Shown here: positions 42,056-51,234 of the stretch, piece by piece
How positions within the stretch are numbered: position 1 is the stretch's first letter
How the letters are laid out: the number at the start of each line of letters is the position of its first letter
Origin: Actinomycetes bacterium
Lineage (GTDB): Bacteria; Actinomycetota; Acidimicrobiia; Acidimicrobiales; RAAP-2
Direction of reading: 5' to 3'
NCBI GenBank assembly: GCA_021779855.1
Contig: JAJXZW010000009.1
Span: 1-64,000, forward strand
Length of the DNA: 64,000 bases
Program-made: the position numbers and the translations under genes
Notes under the pieces: generated by a model
Databases searched by the model: none
Seen by the model: the letters and a program-made list of their open reading frames with translations, nothing else
Told to the model about the DNA's origin: nothing

Positions 42056-42951
42056 ACGCGCCTCGCCGTGCTGCGGGTGAGCAGGCCGTTGGGCCGGACC
42101 ATGAGCGACACGATGAGGATGCCCAGGGCCACCAGGATGATCGCGTTCGAGTTGAGGTAGTCGCCGACGAACTGCAGCACGACGCCCAGCGCGATCCCCG
42201 AGGCGACCGCACCGACCGGGCTGTCGAGGCCCCCGACGGCCGCGGCGATGAAGCCGAAGGCGAAGATGCCGTCCATCAGCTGCGGGGTGAGGCCCGTGAA
42301 GAAGTTCGAGGCGACCAGGATGGCCGTGACGGCGCCGACGGCGGTGGAGAGCATCCAGCCGAGGGTGAGCATCCGGCCGACCCGCACGCCCAGGAGCCGT
42401 GAGACCTCGGGTGCGAGGGCCGAGGCGCGCAGCTGCAGGCCGAGCCGGGTGAAGCGGAAGAGCGTCACGATGGCCCCCATCACGACGAGGGCGGTCACGA
42501 TCTCGAACAGGCTGAAGGGCGACAGGCCGACGGGCCGGCCGGCCAGCTTCCAGTCGATGGGTGAGAAGGGGGCGGGCAGGCTGCGCGGGGTGGTCGACCA
42601 GATCGCCGCGGCGAAGGCCTCGAGGATGATCAGGTACCCCACCATCACGACGATGGGGTTGATCTCGGGCTTGCCGTAGAGGGGACGCACGAGCACTCGC
42701 TCGGTCACCGCGCCGATGGCGAGGGCGGCCACCAGGCTCACCCCCACGCAGACCCAGTAGGGCCAGTGGTAGGAGAGCAGGCCCATGCCGAGGTAGGTCG
42801 CGAACATCGGCATGGCGCCCTGGGCGAAGTTGAGCACCCGGGTCGCGCGCCAGACCAGCACGAGGCTCAGGGCGACCAGGCCGTAGATCGCGCCGTTGGT
42901 GAGCCCGCCCAGGATGTCGGTGACGACCCGCGACGTGAGGAAGCCGTCCAC
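42052..42951 (-). CDS. livH: Branched-chain amino acid-type ABC permease, LivH
   Basis: A 299-residue permease with the LivH pattern: ILGGLTNGAIYGLVALSLVL at the N-terminus, RVLNFAQGAMPMFATYLGMG, RLGLQLRASALAPEVSRLLGV (EAA-like loop) and GGLDSPVGAVASGIALGVVL. The GTG at 42951 is fixed by overlap with the stop of the upstream ATPase gene (TAGTG, one shared base). The longer open frame upstream is a shadow of that ATPase. It forms the channel with LivM. Confidence 0.93.
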   Translation of the reverse strand: MDGFLTSRVVTDILGGLTNGAIYGLVALSLVLVWRATRVLNFAQGAMPMFATYLGMGLLSYHWPYWVCVGVSLVAALAIGAVTERVLVRPLYGKPEINPIVVMVGYLIILEAFAAAIWSTTPRSLPAPFSPIDWKLAGRPVGLSPFSLFEIVTALVVMGAIVTLFRFTRLGLQLRASALAPEVSRLLGVRVGRMLTLGWMLSTAVGAVTAILVASNFFTGLTPQLMDGIFAFGFIAAAVGGLDSPVGAVASGIALGVVLQFVGDYLNSNAIILVALGILIVSLMVRPNGLLTRSTARRV

Positions 42952-43658
42952 TACTCCACCATCCCGAGGTAGTACTGACGGAGCCGCTCGTCGGCCGCGA
43001 CGACCTCCGCGGGCGCGTCGGCCACGACGCTGCCGACGTTCAGTACGACGGCGTGGTGCGCGATGCGCAGGGCCGACGACGCGTTCTGCTCGACGAGGAT
43101 GACGGTGAGGTCCTTGGTCGAGCACAGCTCGGCGACCGTCGCCATCAGCTGGGCCGTCACGAGCGGCGCGAGGCCGAGTGAGGGCTCGTCGAGCAGGAGG
43201 ACCGACGGCCGGGCGATCAGCGCACGGGCCATGGCGAGCATCTGGCGCTCTCCGCCCGAGAGCTTGGCGGCGTGCTGCTTGCGCCGCTGGCCGAGCACCG
43301 GGAACGTCTCGTACTGCTGGGCGAGGCCCTCCTCGAGGGGCACCCGGGCCACGATCGCGCCGAGGCGGAGGTTCTCCTCGACGGTGAACTCGGCGATGAC
43401 CCCGCGGCCCTCGGGCACGTGACCGACCCCCAGGCGCGCGATGTCCTCGGTTCTGCGGTGCGTGAGGACGCGCCCGTCGAGCGACACGGTGCCGCTCTGG
43501 GGCGCGACGAGCCCGCTGATCGTGCGCAGCAGGGTCGTCTTGCCGGCCCCGTTGGCGCCGAGCACCGCGGTGATCCTGCCGGTCTCGGCGCGTAGCGACA
43601 CCTCGCGCAGCGCGTAGATCGCCCCGAACGCCACGGTGAGCCGCTCGACGGCGATCAC
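42951..43658 (-). CDS. livF: Branched-chain amino acid-type ABC ATPase, LivF
   Basis: A 235-residue ATPase with Walker A GANGAGKTT, LivF-type VGHVPEGRGVIAEFTVEENL, signature LSGGERQMLAMARAL, Walker B VLLLDEPSLGLAP and H-loop residue replaced in VEQNASSAL (typical for LivF, where the His position is Asn). The C-terminal LRQYYLGMVE is the standard LivF ending. It is coupled to livG by a 4-base overlap and to livH by one base. Confidence 0.95.
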   Translation of the reverse strand: MIAVERLTVAFGAIYALREVSLRAETGRITAVLGANGAGKTTLLRTISGLVAPQSGTVSLDGRVLTHRRTEDIARLGVGHVPEGRGVIAEFTVEENLRLGAIVARVPLEEGLAQQYETFPVLGQRRKQHAAKLSGGERQMLAMARALIARPSVLLLDEPSLGLAPLVTAQLMATVAELCSTKDLTVILVEQNASSALRIAHHAVVLNVGSVVADAPAEVVAADERLRQYYLGMVE

Positions 43659-44431
43659 TCGCTCACCCCGAGGTAGGCCTCGATGACCGCCTGGTTGTTG
43701 CGTACCTCGTTCGGGGTGCCGGTGGCGATGACCTGGCCGAAGTTGAGCACGACCAGCCGGTCGACCAGGGGCATCACGAACTCCATGTTGTGCTCGACGA
43801 GGAGCACGCCCATCGTCTGGCGCAGCTCGACGATGTGCGCGGCGAATTCGTCGAGCTCGGCCTCGTCGAGGCCGGAGGCGGGCTCGTCGAGCATGAGGAG
43901 GCGGGGCGCGCCCATGAGCGCCCGGGCCAGGGCCACCTTCTTCGCCGTGCCGTAGGGGATGGTCGAGGGCAGGCGGTGGGCGACCCCGGCGATGCCGAGG
44001 CGCTCGAGCATCGCCATCGCGTCGCGACGCAGCGCCTTCTCCGCGCGCGCGGCGCCCGGCAGGGACAGGAGGCTCGCGACCACGCCGCCGGACGGACGGC
44101 TCTGGCCCCCGGCCATGACGTTCTCGAGGACGCTGCAGCGAGAGAAGAGCCCGACGCCCTGCAGCGTCCTCGCCACGCCGACGCGCGCGAGCTCGTTGGG
44201 CCGGAGATTCGACGCGCCCCGGGCGGGGAAGCGCACGTGGCCCTCGGAGGGGCGCACGAAGCCGCAGGCGACGTTGAAGGCCGTCGTCTTGCCGGCGCCG
44301 TTGGGGCCGATGAGCCCGACGATCTCGCCCGAGGCGACGGCGAAGGAGACGTCGTCGAGCGCTCGCAGGCCTTCGAAGTGCACCGAGACGTGGTCGAACT
44401 CCAGTAGCGCCTCGACCCCCGCGTCAGTCAT
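43655..44431 (-). CDS. livG: Branched-chain amino acid-type ABC ATPase, LivG
   Basis: A 258-residue ATPase and first gene of the importer unit (livG-livF-livH-livM-livK). It has Walker A GPNGAGKTTAFN, GVARTLQGVGLFSRCSVLEN, a signature that reads IPYGTAKKVALARAL rather than L-S-G-G-Q, Walker B LLMLDEPASGLDEAE and HNMEFVMPLVDRLVVL. The C-terminus VIEAYLGVSE is the LivG ending. The I-P-Y-G-T signature is a common LivG variant. The ATG at 44431 has no clear ribosome binding site. Upstream is the convergent-facing end of mscL, also on the minus strand, 51 bases away. Confidence 0.94.
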   Translation of the reverse strand: MTDAGVEALLEFDHVSVHFEGLRALDDVSFAVASGEIVGLIGPNGAGKTTAFNVACGFVRPSEGHVRFPARGASNLRPNELARVGVARTLQGVGLFSRCSVLENVMAGGQSRPSGGVVASLLSLPGAARAEKALRRDAMAMLERLGIAGVAHRLPSTIPYGTAKKVALARALMGAPRLLMLDEPASGLDEAELDEFAAHIVELRQTMGVLLVEHNMEFVMPLVDRLVVLNFGQVIATGTPNEVRNNQAVIEAYLGVSE

Positions 44432-44482
44432 TGGGCGCCAAACTAGTCCGCGCGGCGGGACGTCTCGGTACGCGGGGCGGCG

Positions 44483-44899
44483 CTACCCGATGACGCTCGC
44501 GCAGTGCCAGCACTTGGTGGCGGCCGCCGGCACGTCGCTCGAGAGGCACTCGGGGCAGGTCTTGGTGGGCGGGGGCGGCTCGGGCGCGCCGAAGACCGTG
44601 GTGCCGCGCCGGGCCATGAGGGCCCGGTAGGGCACGACGAGCACGAAGTACACGACCGCCATGAAGATGACGAAGTAGACGATCGCCGAGATGAAGGCGC
44701 CCAGGTTCACGACCTGGCCGTTGACCGTCCAGGCGAGCCCGGGCTTGGCCGGGTTGCCCGCGATGGAGTTGATGAGCGGGGTCACGATGTTGCCGGTGAA
44801 GGCCGAGATGAGGTTGGAGAAGGCGAGCGCGACGACCAGCCCGAGCGCGACGACGATCAGGTCGCCGCGCATGAGGAAGTTCTTGAAGCCCTTGAGCAC
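44483..44899 (-). CDS. mscL: Large-conductance mechanosensitive channel with C-terminal zinc ribbon
   Basis: MscL is a homopentameric tension-gated pore protecting against osmotic downshock. The 138-residue protein has the N-terminal amphipathic MLKGFKNFLMRGDL, the first helix with VVALAFSNLISAFTGNIVTP, a periplasmic loop, a second helix, and VPYRALMAR. The usual C-terminal helical bundle is replaced by a proline linker and a zinc-ribbon-like module, CPECLSS then KCWHC. The GTG at 44899 is preferred because GGAGG sits four bases upstream and the protein then starts like other MscLs. A GTG at 44914 is possible. Confidence 0.9.
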   Translation of the reverse strand: MLKGFKNFLMRGDLIVVALGLVVALAFSNLISAFTGNIVTPLINSIAGNPAKPGLAWTVNGQVVNLGAFISAIVYFVIFMAVVYFVLVVPYRALMARRGTTVFGAPEPPPPTKTCPECLSSDVPAAATKCWHCASVIG

Positions 44900-44959
44900 G
44901 GTGCCTCCGTCCACGATGGTGAGCCCGACTCTATTGGGCCCGCGCGCGCCGCGCCGGCG

Positions 44960-45346
44960 CTAGGGGCTCGCCACGAGCGCCGACACCGTGGCGACGATCT
45001 CCTCGGCGCTGGCGCCCGGCCCCAGCACGGCGGCGACGCCCGCCTCGCGCAGGAGGGGCACGTCGTCGGGCGGCACGATGCCCCCCACGACGACCGGGAT
45101 CGACGAGCCGCGCTCGCGCAGCGCCGCCACGACGAGGGGGGCGAGGGTGAGGTGGGCGCCCGAGAGCATCGAGACGCCGACCACGTCGACGTCTTCGTCG
45201 ATCGCCGAGGCGGCCACCGACGCGGGCGTCTGGAAGAGCCCGGTGTAGACCACCTCCATGCCGGCGTCGCGCAGGATCCGCGCGACGACCTTCACCCCAC
45301 GGTCGTGGCCGTCGAGGCCGACCTTGGCCACGAGCACCCGGCTCAC
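44960..45346 (-). CDS. icmB: Acyl-CoA mutase small subunit, B12-binding (IcmB/McmA2-like)
   Basis: A 128-residue adenosylcobalamin-binding subunit. The lower-ligand motif D-x-H-x-x-G is [10 protein letters not shown] (H14), followed by the SxL motif in GVSMLSGAH and the GG motif in [11 protein letters not shown]. The GTG at 45346 overlaps the stop of the large-subunit gene (GTGA), which fixes the start. The frame is open far upstream but that is a shadow of the large subunit. Separate large and small subunits of this size are the isobutyryl-CoA mutase (IcmA/IcmB) arrangement. Archaeal-type methylmalonyl-CoA mutase is also split, so the name leans on the large subunit's residues. Confidence 0.85.
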   Translation of the reverse strand: MSRVLVAKVGLDGHDRGVKVVARILRDAGMEVVYTGLFQTPASVAASAIDEDVDVVGVSMLSGAHLTLAPLVVAALRERGSSIPVVVGGIVPPDDVPLLREAGVAAVLGPGASAEEIVATVSALVASP

Positions 45347-46983
45347 AGCGTGGGCACCTCGACGTAGCGTCCGAACACCCCGGCCAGGGTCGCCATCATC
45401 TCGCCGACCGTGGCGTAGGCGCGGGCCGCATCGATGAGGGCCGGCATCAGGTTGACCGAGGTGTCGGCGGCGTCCTCGCGCAGCCGGGCGAGGGCCTTGG
45501 CGACCTGCTCGGCGTCGCGGCTCGCGCGCACCGCCTCGAGGCGCTCGCGCTGGCGCCGCTCGTCGGCGTCGGTGATCCGGAGGATCTCGAGGTCCTCCGC
45601 CTCGTTGCCCTCGGTGAAGGCGTTCACCCCCACGACCAGGCGCTCCTCGGTGTTGAGGGTCCGCTCGAGCTCGTAGGCCGAATCGGCGATGCGCCCCTGG
45701 AACCAGTTCTCCTCGATGCCCCGGATGCAGCCCTCGAGCATCGAGCCGTCCCCGAGGCTCGCCACGTGGGCGAAGATCTCCTCGGCCTGGCGCTCGAGCT
45801 CGTCGGTCAGGCTCTCGACGAACCACGAGCCCCCCAGGGGGTCGGCGACGTGGGCGACGTTGGTCTCGTGGGCGATCACCTGCTGCGTGCGCAGGGCGAT
45901 GCGCGCCGCCTTCTCCGAGGGTAGGGCCAGGGCCTCGTCCAAGGAGTTCGTGTGCAGGCTCTGGGTCCCGCCGAGCACCCCGGCGAGTGCCTCTATCGCG
46001 GTGCGCGCGACGTTGACCTCGGGCTGCTGGGCGGTGAGCGAGACCCCGGCCGTCTGGGTGTGGAAGCGCAGCTGCCAGCTGCGCTCGTCGGCGGCCCCGT
46101 AGTGCTCGCGCATCCAACGGGCCCAGAGGCGCCGGGCGGCCCGGTACTTGGCGACCTCTTCGAAGAAGTCGATGTGGGCGTTGAAGAAGAACGACAGCCG
46201 CGGGGCGACGGCGTCGACGGCGAGGCCGGCCTCGCGGGCCAGCTCGACGTAGGCGAAGCCGTTGGCCAGCGTGAAGGCCAGCTCCTCGGCGGCCGTGGAG
46301 CCCGCCTCGCGGATGTGGTAGCCGGAGATCGAGATCGAGTTCCACTTGGGCATCTCGGCCGCGGTGAAGGCCATGGTGTCGCGCACCAGGCGCATCGAGG
46401 GCCGGGGTGGGAAGACGAACTCCTTCTGGGCCTGGTACTCCTTCAAGATGTCGTTCTGGAGCGTGCCGCCGAGGCGCTCGCGCGGCACCCCGGCCGACTC
46501 GGCGTGGGCGACGAACAGGGCGAGCAGCACCGCGGCCGGGGCGTTGATGGTCATCGAGGTGGTGATGGCCGAGAGGTCGATCCCCGCGAAGAGGTCGTGG
46601 ACGTCGGCGAGGGAGTCGATGGCCACCCCGCAGCGCCCGACCTCGCCCAGGGCCATCGGGTCGTCCGAGTCGAGCCCGAGCAGGGTGGGCATGTCGAAGG
46701 CCGTCGAGAGCCCGGTGCCCCCGGCGGCGATGATCTCGCGGAAGCGCCGGTTGGTGTCGAGCGCGGTGCCGAAGCCCGCGAACATGCGCATCGTCCACAG
46801 CCGGGTGCGGTACATCGAGGCGTGGATGCCCCGGGTGTAGGGGAACAGGCCCGGGTACTCGCCCGCGGGCGGGCCGTAGACGGGTTCGAGCGGGACCCCC
46901 GAGAGGGTGGTGAAGCGGGCCCGGCGGATGGGGGCACGCTCGTAGAGGTGGGCCCAGGCCTCGGCGTTGCTCGTCGTCGCCAC
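45343..46983 (-). CDS. icmA: B12-dependent acyl-CoA mutase large subunit, isobutyryl-CoA mutase-like
   Basis: A 546-residue catalytic subunit of the methylmalonyl-CoA mutase superfamily: [78 protein letters not shown] and [14 protein letters not shown]. Two residues usually separate specificities. Methylmalonyl-CoA mutase has Tyr and Arg, and isobutyryl-CoA mutase has Phe and Gln. Here they are F68 (in MRMFAGFG) and Q186 (in EYQAQKE). It should therefore interconvert isobutyryl-CoA and n-butyryl-CoA, or a related branched pair. Length also matches IcmA. No MeaB/ArgK chaperone gene is adjacent. Confidence 0.85.
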   Translation of the reverse strand: MATTSNAEAWAHLYERAPIRRARFTTLSGVPLEPVYGPPAGEYPGLFPYTRGIHASMYRTRLWTMRMFAGFGTALDTNRRFREIIAAGGTGLSTAFDMPTLLGLDSDDPMALGEVGRCGVAIDSLADVHDLFAGIDLSAITTSMTINAPAAVLLALFVAHAESAGVPRERLGGTLQNDILKEYQAQKEFVFPPRPSMRLVRDTMAFTAAEMPKWNSISISGYHIREAGSTAAEELAFTLANGFAYVELAREAGLAVDAVAPRLSFFFNAHIDFFEEVAKYRAARRLWARWMREHYGAADERSWQLRFHTQTAGVSLTAQQPEVNVARTAIEALAGVLGGTQSLHTNSLDEALALPSEKAARIALRTQQVIAHETNVAHVADPLGGSWFVESLTDELERQAEEIFAHVASLGDGSMLEGCIRGIEENWFQGRIADSAYELERTLNTEERLVVGVNAFTEGNEAEDLEILRITDADERRQRERLEAVRASRDAEQVAKALARLREDAADTSVNLMPALIDAARAYATVGEMMATLAGVFGRYVEVPTL

Positions 46984-47035
46984 TCTGCGACCTCCTTGTC
47001 GGCCGCATCCAGCATAGGGTCGGGCCCCGGGCGGC

Positions 47036-48535
47036 TCAGGCCGAGGGGTCGGCGATCTCCAGGGCCAGCAGCGGGGCGGAGGCCTTGTTGAGGCACTCGA
47101 GGTACTCGGCCGGCCCGCGGCTGTCGGCCACGACGCCGCCGCCGGCCTGGACCGTGGCCCAGCCGTCGGCGAGCGCCACCGTGCGGATGGTGATCGCGAA
47201 GTCGGCGTTGCCCGAGAGGGCGAAGTAGCCCACCGCCCCGCCGTAGGGACCCCGGTAGGTGGGCTCGAACTCGTCGATGATCTCCATCGCGCGCACCTTG
47301 GGCGCGCCCGAGAGCGTGCCGGCCGGGAAGACCGCGTCGAAGGCGTCGAAGGCGTCGAGACCCGCGCGGAGCCGGCCGTCGACGTGGCTCACCAGGTGCA
47401 TGAGGTGGCTGAAGCGTTCGACGTGGGCCAGCTGCTCGACTCGCACGGAGCCGGTCTCGGCGACCTTGCCGATGTCGTTGCGCCCGAGGTCGACGAGCAT
47501 GACGTGCTCGGCGACCTCCTTCTCGTCGGTGAGGACCTCGGCCTCGAGTGCCCGGTCCTCCTCCTCGGTCGCCCCGCGGGGGCGGGTGCCGGCGATGGGC
47601 CGGGTCGAGACGACCCCGTCGTGGACGCGCACGAGCATCTCGGGGCTCGCCCCGACGAGCTGGCGCTCGCCGGTGTCGATCAGGTACATGTACGGCGAGG
47701 GGTTGAGGGCGCGCAGCACCCGGTAGAGGGTGAGCGGGTCGACCCGGGTCGGGCGGCGGAACTGCTGGCTCGGCACCACCTGGAAGACGTCGCCGTCCTC
47801 GATGTAGGCGCGGGCCCGCTCGACGACGGCCTCGTAGTGCTCGGGCGTGAAGTTCGAGAGGCGGGCCGCGATCTCGCGCACGGGGATCGATGAGCTGCGG
47901 TCGGGCGCCGTCGCCACCAGGCGCTCGGTGAGGGCGTCGGGCGTCGGCGCGGGGGCGAGGAGGGCGTCGACGAGCTCGGTCAGGCGCGCGCGCGCGTCGC
48001 GGTAGCTCTGCCCGGGTCGGTCCCCGACGACGGCGAGCGCGACGACGGTCGTGGAGTGGCGCAGGTGGTCGCAGACCAGCATCGCCCCGGGGAAGCCGAA
48101 GTCGACCTCGGGCCACGGGGGCTGGCCGGGGTGGCCCGGGAGGCGCTCGAGGCGGCGCACGTGGTCGTAGCTGACGTACCCGACGGCCCCGCCGAGGAGG
48201 TCGGGCAGTCCCGGGGTGGGGGCGACGCGGTAGCGCCCGAGCCGGGCGCGCAGCTCGGCCAGCGGCGAGGGGGCGCTCGGGGCGTCCTCGCCCGCGACGG
48301 CCGTCGCGCCGCCGCCGACGGTGAGTCGCCAGAGCCGGTCGAGGCCCACGAAGGAGTACCGGCCGGTCGTCTCGGCGAGGGCCGCGCTCTCGAGCAGGAA
48401 GAAGGCCCGCCCGCGGAGCCGGTCGTAGAGGGTGACGGGCGTCTCGCGGTCGAGCTGGAGGGTGGCGGTGAGCGGGATGACGTTGTAGCCCGCGGCGACC
48501 AGCTCGTCGAAGCCGGCCCTCGTGAGCGTCTCCAC
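47036..48535 (-). CDS. trpE: Anthranilate synthase component I
   Basis: A 499-residue chorismate-utilising enzyme. The N-terminal domain has the tryptophan-site motif [16 protein letters not shown], and the catalytic domain has [71 protein letters not shown] and [11 protein letters not shown]. The Leu-Leu-Glu-Ser element implies feedback inhibition by tryptophan and favours TrpE over PabB. It makes anthranilate from chorismate using ammonia from TrpG. trpE and the glutaminase gene are divergent with only 35 bases between starts, an unusual layout; no leader peptide or attenuator is visible. Confidence 0.93.
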   Translation of the reverse strand: METLTRAGFDELVAAGYNVIPLTATLQLDRETPVTLYDRLRGRAFFLLESAALAETTGRYSFVGLDRLWRLTVGGGATAVAGEDAPSAPSPLAELRARLGRYRVAPTPGLPDLLGGAVGYVSYDHVRRLERLPGHPGQPPWPEVDFGFPGAMLVCDHLRHSTTVVALAVVGDRPGQSYRDARARLTELVDALLAPAPTPDALTERLVATAPDRSSSIPVREIAARLSNFTPEHYEAVVERARAYIEDGDVFQVVPSQQFRRPTRVDPLTLYRVLRALNPSPYMYLIDTGERQLVGASPEMLVRVHDGVVSTRPIAGTRPRGATEEEDRALEAEVLTDEKEVAEHVMLVDLGRNDIGKVAETGSVRVEQLAHVERFSHLMHLVSHVDGRLRAGLDAFDAFDAVFPAGTLSGAPKVRAMEIIDEFEPTYRGPYGGAVGYFALSGNADFAITIRTVALADGWATVQAGGGVVADSRGPAEYLECLNKASAPLLALEIADPSA

Positions 48536-48570
48536 GTCGAGAGGTTAACCACCGGCCGTAGGATCGTCCG

Positions 48571-49236
48571 ATGGACGCTCCCGCGCGCGTGCTCGTGGTC
48601 GACAACTACGACTCGTTCGTCTACAACGTCGTCCAGTACCTCGGCGAGCTCGGCGCCACGACGGTCGTCGCGCGCAACGACGCGGTCGCCCCCGAGGACC
48701 TCGAGGGGCTCGGGGTCGCCGGCGTCGTCCTCTCGCCGGGTCCCGGCCACCCGCGGGCCGCGGGCTGCGACGTGGCGATGGTCCGCCACTGCCTCGGCCA
48801 GCGGATCCCGCTGCTCGGGATCTGCCTGGGCCACCAGGCGATCGCCGAGGCCCTGGGCGGTCGGGTCGTCCACGCGCCCCAGCTCGTCCACGGCCGCGCG
48901 AGCGTGGTCGCGCACGACGGCGAGGGGCTCTTCCGGGGTGTCGCCGACCCGCTGGTCGTGGGTCGCTACCACTCGCTGGTCGTCGACGCCGACTCGCTGC
49001 CCGAAGGGCTCGAGGTCAGCGCGCGTGCGGACGGGCTCGTCATGGGAATCCGCCACCGGCGCGCCCCGATCGAGGGCGTCCAGTTCCACCCCGAGTCCGT
49101 GCTGACCCAGGACGGCCACCTGATGCTCGCCAACTGGCTCGAGGCGATCGGCGTGGCCGGCGCGCGCGAGAGGGCGGCGACGCGCGCCCGCCGGGCCGAG
49201 TCGGTGCGCGCGGTACTGCCCGGGCCCGGGCGCTAG
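48571..49236 (+). CDS. trpG: Anthranilate/aminodeoxychorismate synthase glutaminase component
   Basis: A 221-residue class I glutamine amidotransferase. It has VVDNYDSFVYNVVQYLGELG, SPGPGHPRAAG, the nucleophile Cys in GICLGHQAIAEALGG, RYHSLVV and the catalytic His/Glu in GVQFHPESVLTQDG. It supplies ammonia to TrpE and possibly also to PabB, as amphibolic TrpG/PabA proteins do. The ATG at 48571 lies 35 bases from the divergent trpE start. The C-terminal 25 residues are an Arg-rich extension. The stop shares CTAG with the convergent peptidase gene. Confidence 0.93.
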   Translation: MDAPARVLVVDNYDSFVYNVVQYLGELGATTVVARNDAVAPEDLEGLGVAGVVLSPGPGHPRAAGCDVAMVRHCLGQRIPLLGICLGHQAIAEALGGRVVHAPQLVHGRASVVAHDGEGLFRGVADPLVVGRYHSLVVDADSLPEGLEVSARADGLVMGIRHRRAPIEGVQFHPESVLTQDGHLMLANWLEAIGVAGARERAATRARRAESVRAVLPGPGR

Positions 49237-49967
49237 TCGAACGCGCCGCCGACGCCCACCCGAGTCTCGAGCGCCCCGTCGGCGCCGCGCTCGACGCGGT
49301 AGGCGGCCGGGCCGCTCTCCCGGGCGAACTCGAAGTCGGCGACGACGCGCGTGGCGACGTCGCCCTCGTACCACAGACCCACGTGGTCGTCGGTGGCGTA
49401 GCTCGTCGGCAGCGAACCGTCGGCGACGAGGCGCTGGAGGAGCGGACGGCGCTGGGCCTCGGAGTCGTAGTGCACGCCGTTGCCGTAGGGCACGAGGGCG
49501 AGGCCGTCGTAGACCGGGGCGAGGGTGGGGCCGAAGGAGTCGGTCGGTCCGCCCACGTGCCAGCAGACCGACCCGGCCGAGACCCCGCCCAGGATGACGC
49601 CGCGCTCCCACGCCTCGCGCAGGGCCGCGTCGACCTGGTGCAGGCGCCACAGGGCCAGCAGGTTCGCGACCGAGCCCCCGCCGACCCAGACGAGGTCGCA
49701 CCCGCCCAGGCGCTCGACGGGGTCGGCCGAGGGCTGGGGGAAGACCCGGAACCAGGTGACGTCGCAGCCGACGGCGGCGAACGCCTCGAAACTCAGCGCG
49801 TAACTCGAGGGCGGGTCGCCCGCGGCCGTCTCGAGCAGGCACACCCGGGGGCGCGTCTTGCCGGTGGCGGCGAGCGCGTCGAGGACCATCGCGCCCAGGC
49901 GCACCGTCCCCTGGGTCGGGCCCGGGATCCAGCCGCCGGAGGTCGCGAGGATGCGTCGGGTCGTCAC
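49233..49967 (-). CDS. Peptidase family S51 (dipeptidase E/cyanophycinase-like)
   Basis: A 244-residue S51 serine peptidase. The nucleophile is the Ser in ILGGVSAGSVCW, within the class I amidotransferase-like fold, preceded by DLVWVGGGSVANLLALW; the probable His is in DDHVGLWYEG. S51 enzymes include PepE, which splits Asp-Xaa dipeptides, and cyanophycinases. The Arg-rich insert of true cyanophycinases is not obvious, so PepE-like is the safer label. The N-terminus MTTRRILATSGGWIPG is typical, and no signal peptide is present. The start is 54 bases from the divergent acyl-CoA dehydrogenase start. Confidence 0.87.
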   Translation of the reverse strand: MTTRRILATSGGWIPGPTQGTVRLGAMVLDALAATGKTRPRVCLLETAAGDPPSSYALSFEAFAAVGCDVTWFRVFPQPSADPVERLGGCDLVWVGGGSVANLLALWRLHQVDAALREAWERGVILGGVSAGSVCWHVGGPTDSFGPTLAPVYDGLALVPYGNGVHYDSEAQRRPLLQRLVADGSLPTSYATDDHVGLWYEGDVATRVVADFEFARESGPAAYRVERGADGALETRVGVGGAFD

Positions 49968-50021
49968 GGGAACGTTCTAGCGGACGGGTGCCTGCGTAGG
50001 ATGCGTCGAGGAAGGAGGGCC

Positions 50022-51221
50022 ATGGCCGATACGATCACCGACCTCGACGCGCGCATCGACGCGCTGCTCGCCGAGGTCCCCCCGCACGCGAGCGACCCGG
50101 TCGCCTTCCTCGGCGCACAGTTCGACCGGGGCCTCGCCTGGGTCCACTTCCCGGTGGGCTGCGGCGGCCTCGGGGGCAGCCCGGCCGACCAGCAGCACGC
50201 CATGGTCCGGCTCTTGAACGCCGGTGCGCCGACGGCCATGCTGCGCAACGTCATCGGCTACGGCATGGTCGCCCCGACCATCGTCGTGCACGGCACCGAG
50301 GAGCAGAAGGGCCGCTTCTTGCGCCCGCTGTTCACCGGTGAGGAGGTGTGGTGCCAGCTCTTCAGCGAGCCGGGTGCCGGGTCGGACGTCGCCAGCCTCG
50401 CCACCCGGGCCGAGCGCGACGGCGACGAGTGGCTCCTCAACGGCCAGAAGGTCTGGACGACTCTCGCCCACGTGGCGAGCTACGGGCTGATCATCGCGCG
50501 CACCGATCCCGACCAGCCCAAGCACCGGGGGATCACCGCCTTCCTCGTGGACATGCGCGCGCCCGGGGTCGAGGTCCGCCCCCTCTACCAGGCGACGGGC
50601 GAGGCGGAGTTCAACGAGTGCTTCTTCACCGACGCCCGGGTGCCCGACACCCGGCGCCTCGGCGGGGTGGGGGAGGGCTGGACCGTCGCCATCACGACGC
50701 TGATGAACGAGCGCGTCTCGATCGGCGGCGGCGTCCCGCCGCGTGACTCGGGGTTGATCGGCCAGGCCGTCGGCCTGTGGCGCGAGCGCTGGGCCGGGCG
50801 CGCCGACCCCCACGCGCGTTCCGTGCGCGCCCGGGTCCTCGAGGCCTGGGTCCGCGCCGAGGTGTCGCGGCTCACGAACTGGCGCGCGAGCGACCTGCGC
50901 GACGCCGGGACCCCGGGACCCGAGGGCTCGGTCGCGAAGCTCGCCTCGGCCGAGGGGAACCAGCGCCTGAGCGAACTGTGCGTCGACCTGCTCGGGGCCG
51001 AGGGCATGCTCTACGGCTCGGCCTACCCCCTGGTGCGCCCCACCGAGACGAGCTACGCCAGCGGCGACGTGCGCAAGGTCTTCATCCGCTCGCGGGCGAA
51101 CTCCATCGAGGGCGGCACGAGCGAGGTGATGCGCAACATCATCGGCGAGCGCGTGCTCGGCCTGGCGGCCGAGCCGCGCGCCGACAAGGGCGTCGCCTGG
51201 AAGGACGTGCCCCGGGGCTAG
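50022..51221 (+). CDS. Acyl-CoA dehydrogenase
   Basis: A 399-residue flavoenzyme of the acyl-CoA dehydrogenase family. It has LFSEPGAGSDVASLATRAER, GQKVWTTLAHVASYGLIIAR, VGEGWTVAITTLMNERVSIGG and IIGERVLGL. The catalytic base of several subfamilies lies in the RSRANSIEGGTSEVMRN region (E in SIEGGTSE). That position suggests the FadE group acting on branched, long-chain or steroid-side-chain CoA esters rather than medium-chain Acd. The ATG at 50022 has a strong AAGGAGG site. The frame stays open to 49383 upstream, but that part is a shadow of the peptidase gene. A standalone FAD-binding ETF partner is not in the window. Confidence 0.92.
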   Translation: MADTITDLDARIDALLAEVPPHASDPVAFLGAQFDRGLAWVHFPVGCGGLGGSPADQQHAMVRLLNAGAPTAMLRNVIGYGMVAPTIVVHGTEEQKGRFLRPLFTGEEVWCQLFSEPGAGSDVASLATRAERDGDEWLLNGQKVWTTLAHVASYGLIIARTDPDQPKHRGITAFLVDMRAPGVEVRPLYQATGEAEFNECFFTDARVPDTRRLGGVGEGWTVAITTLMNERVSIGGGVPPRDSGLIGQAVGLWRERWAGRADPHARSVRARVLEAWVRAEVSRLTNWRASDLRDAGTPGPEGSVAKLASAEGNQRLSELCVDLLGAEGMLYGSAYPLVRPTETSYASGDVRKVFIRSRANSIEGGTSEVMRNIIGERVLGLAAEPRADKGVAWKDVPRG

Positions 51222-51234
51222 GCCCGGGCGAACC

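Noticed and set aside
45343..46983. Naming the mutase methylmalonyl-CoA mutase
   Set aside because: The two substrate-specificity positions are Phe and Gln, not Tyr and Arg.
44960..47008. A 682-codon open frame covering both mutase subunits
   Set aside because: Only its last 128 codons are real (the B12-binding subunit). The rest is a frame-shifted shadow of the large subunit, and a GTGA overlap defines the true start.
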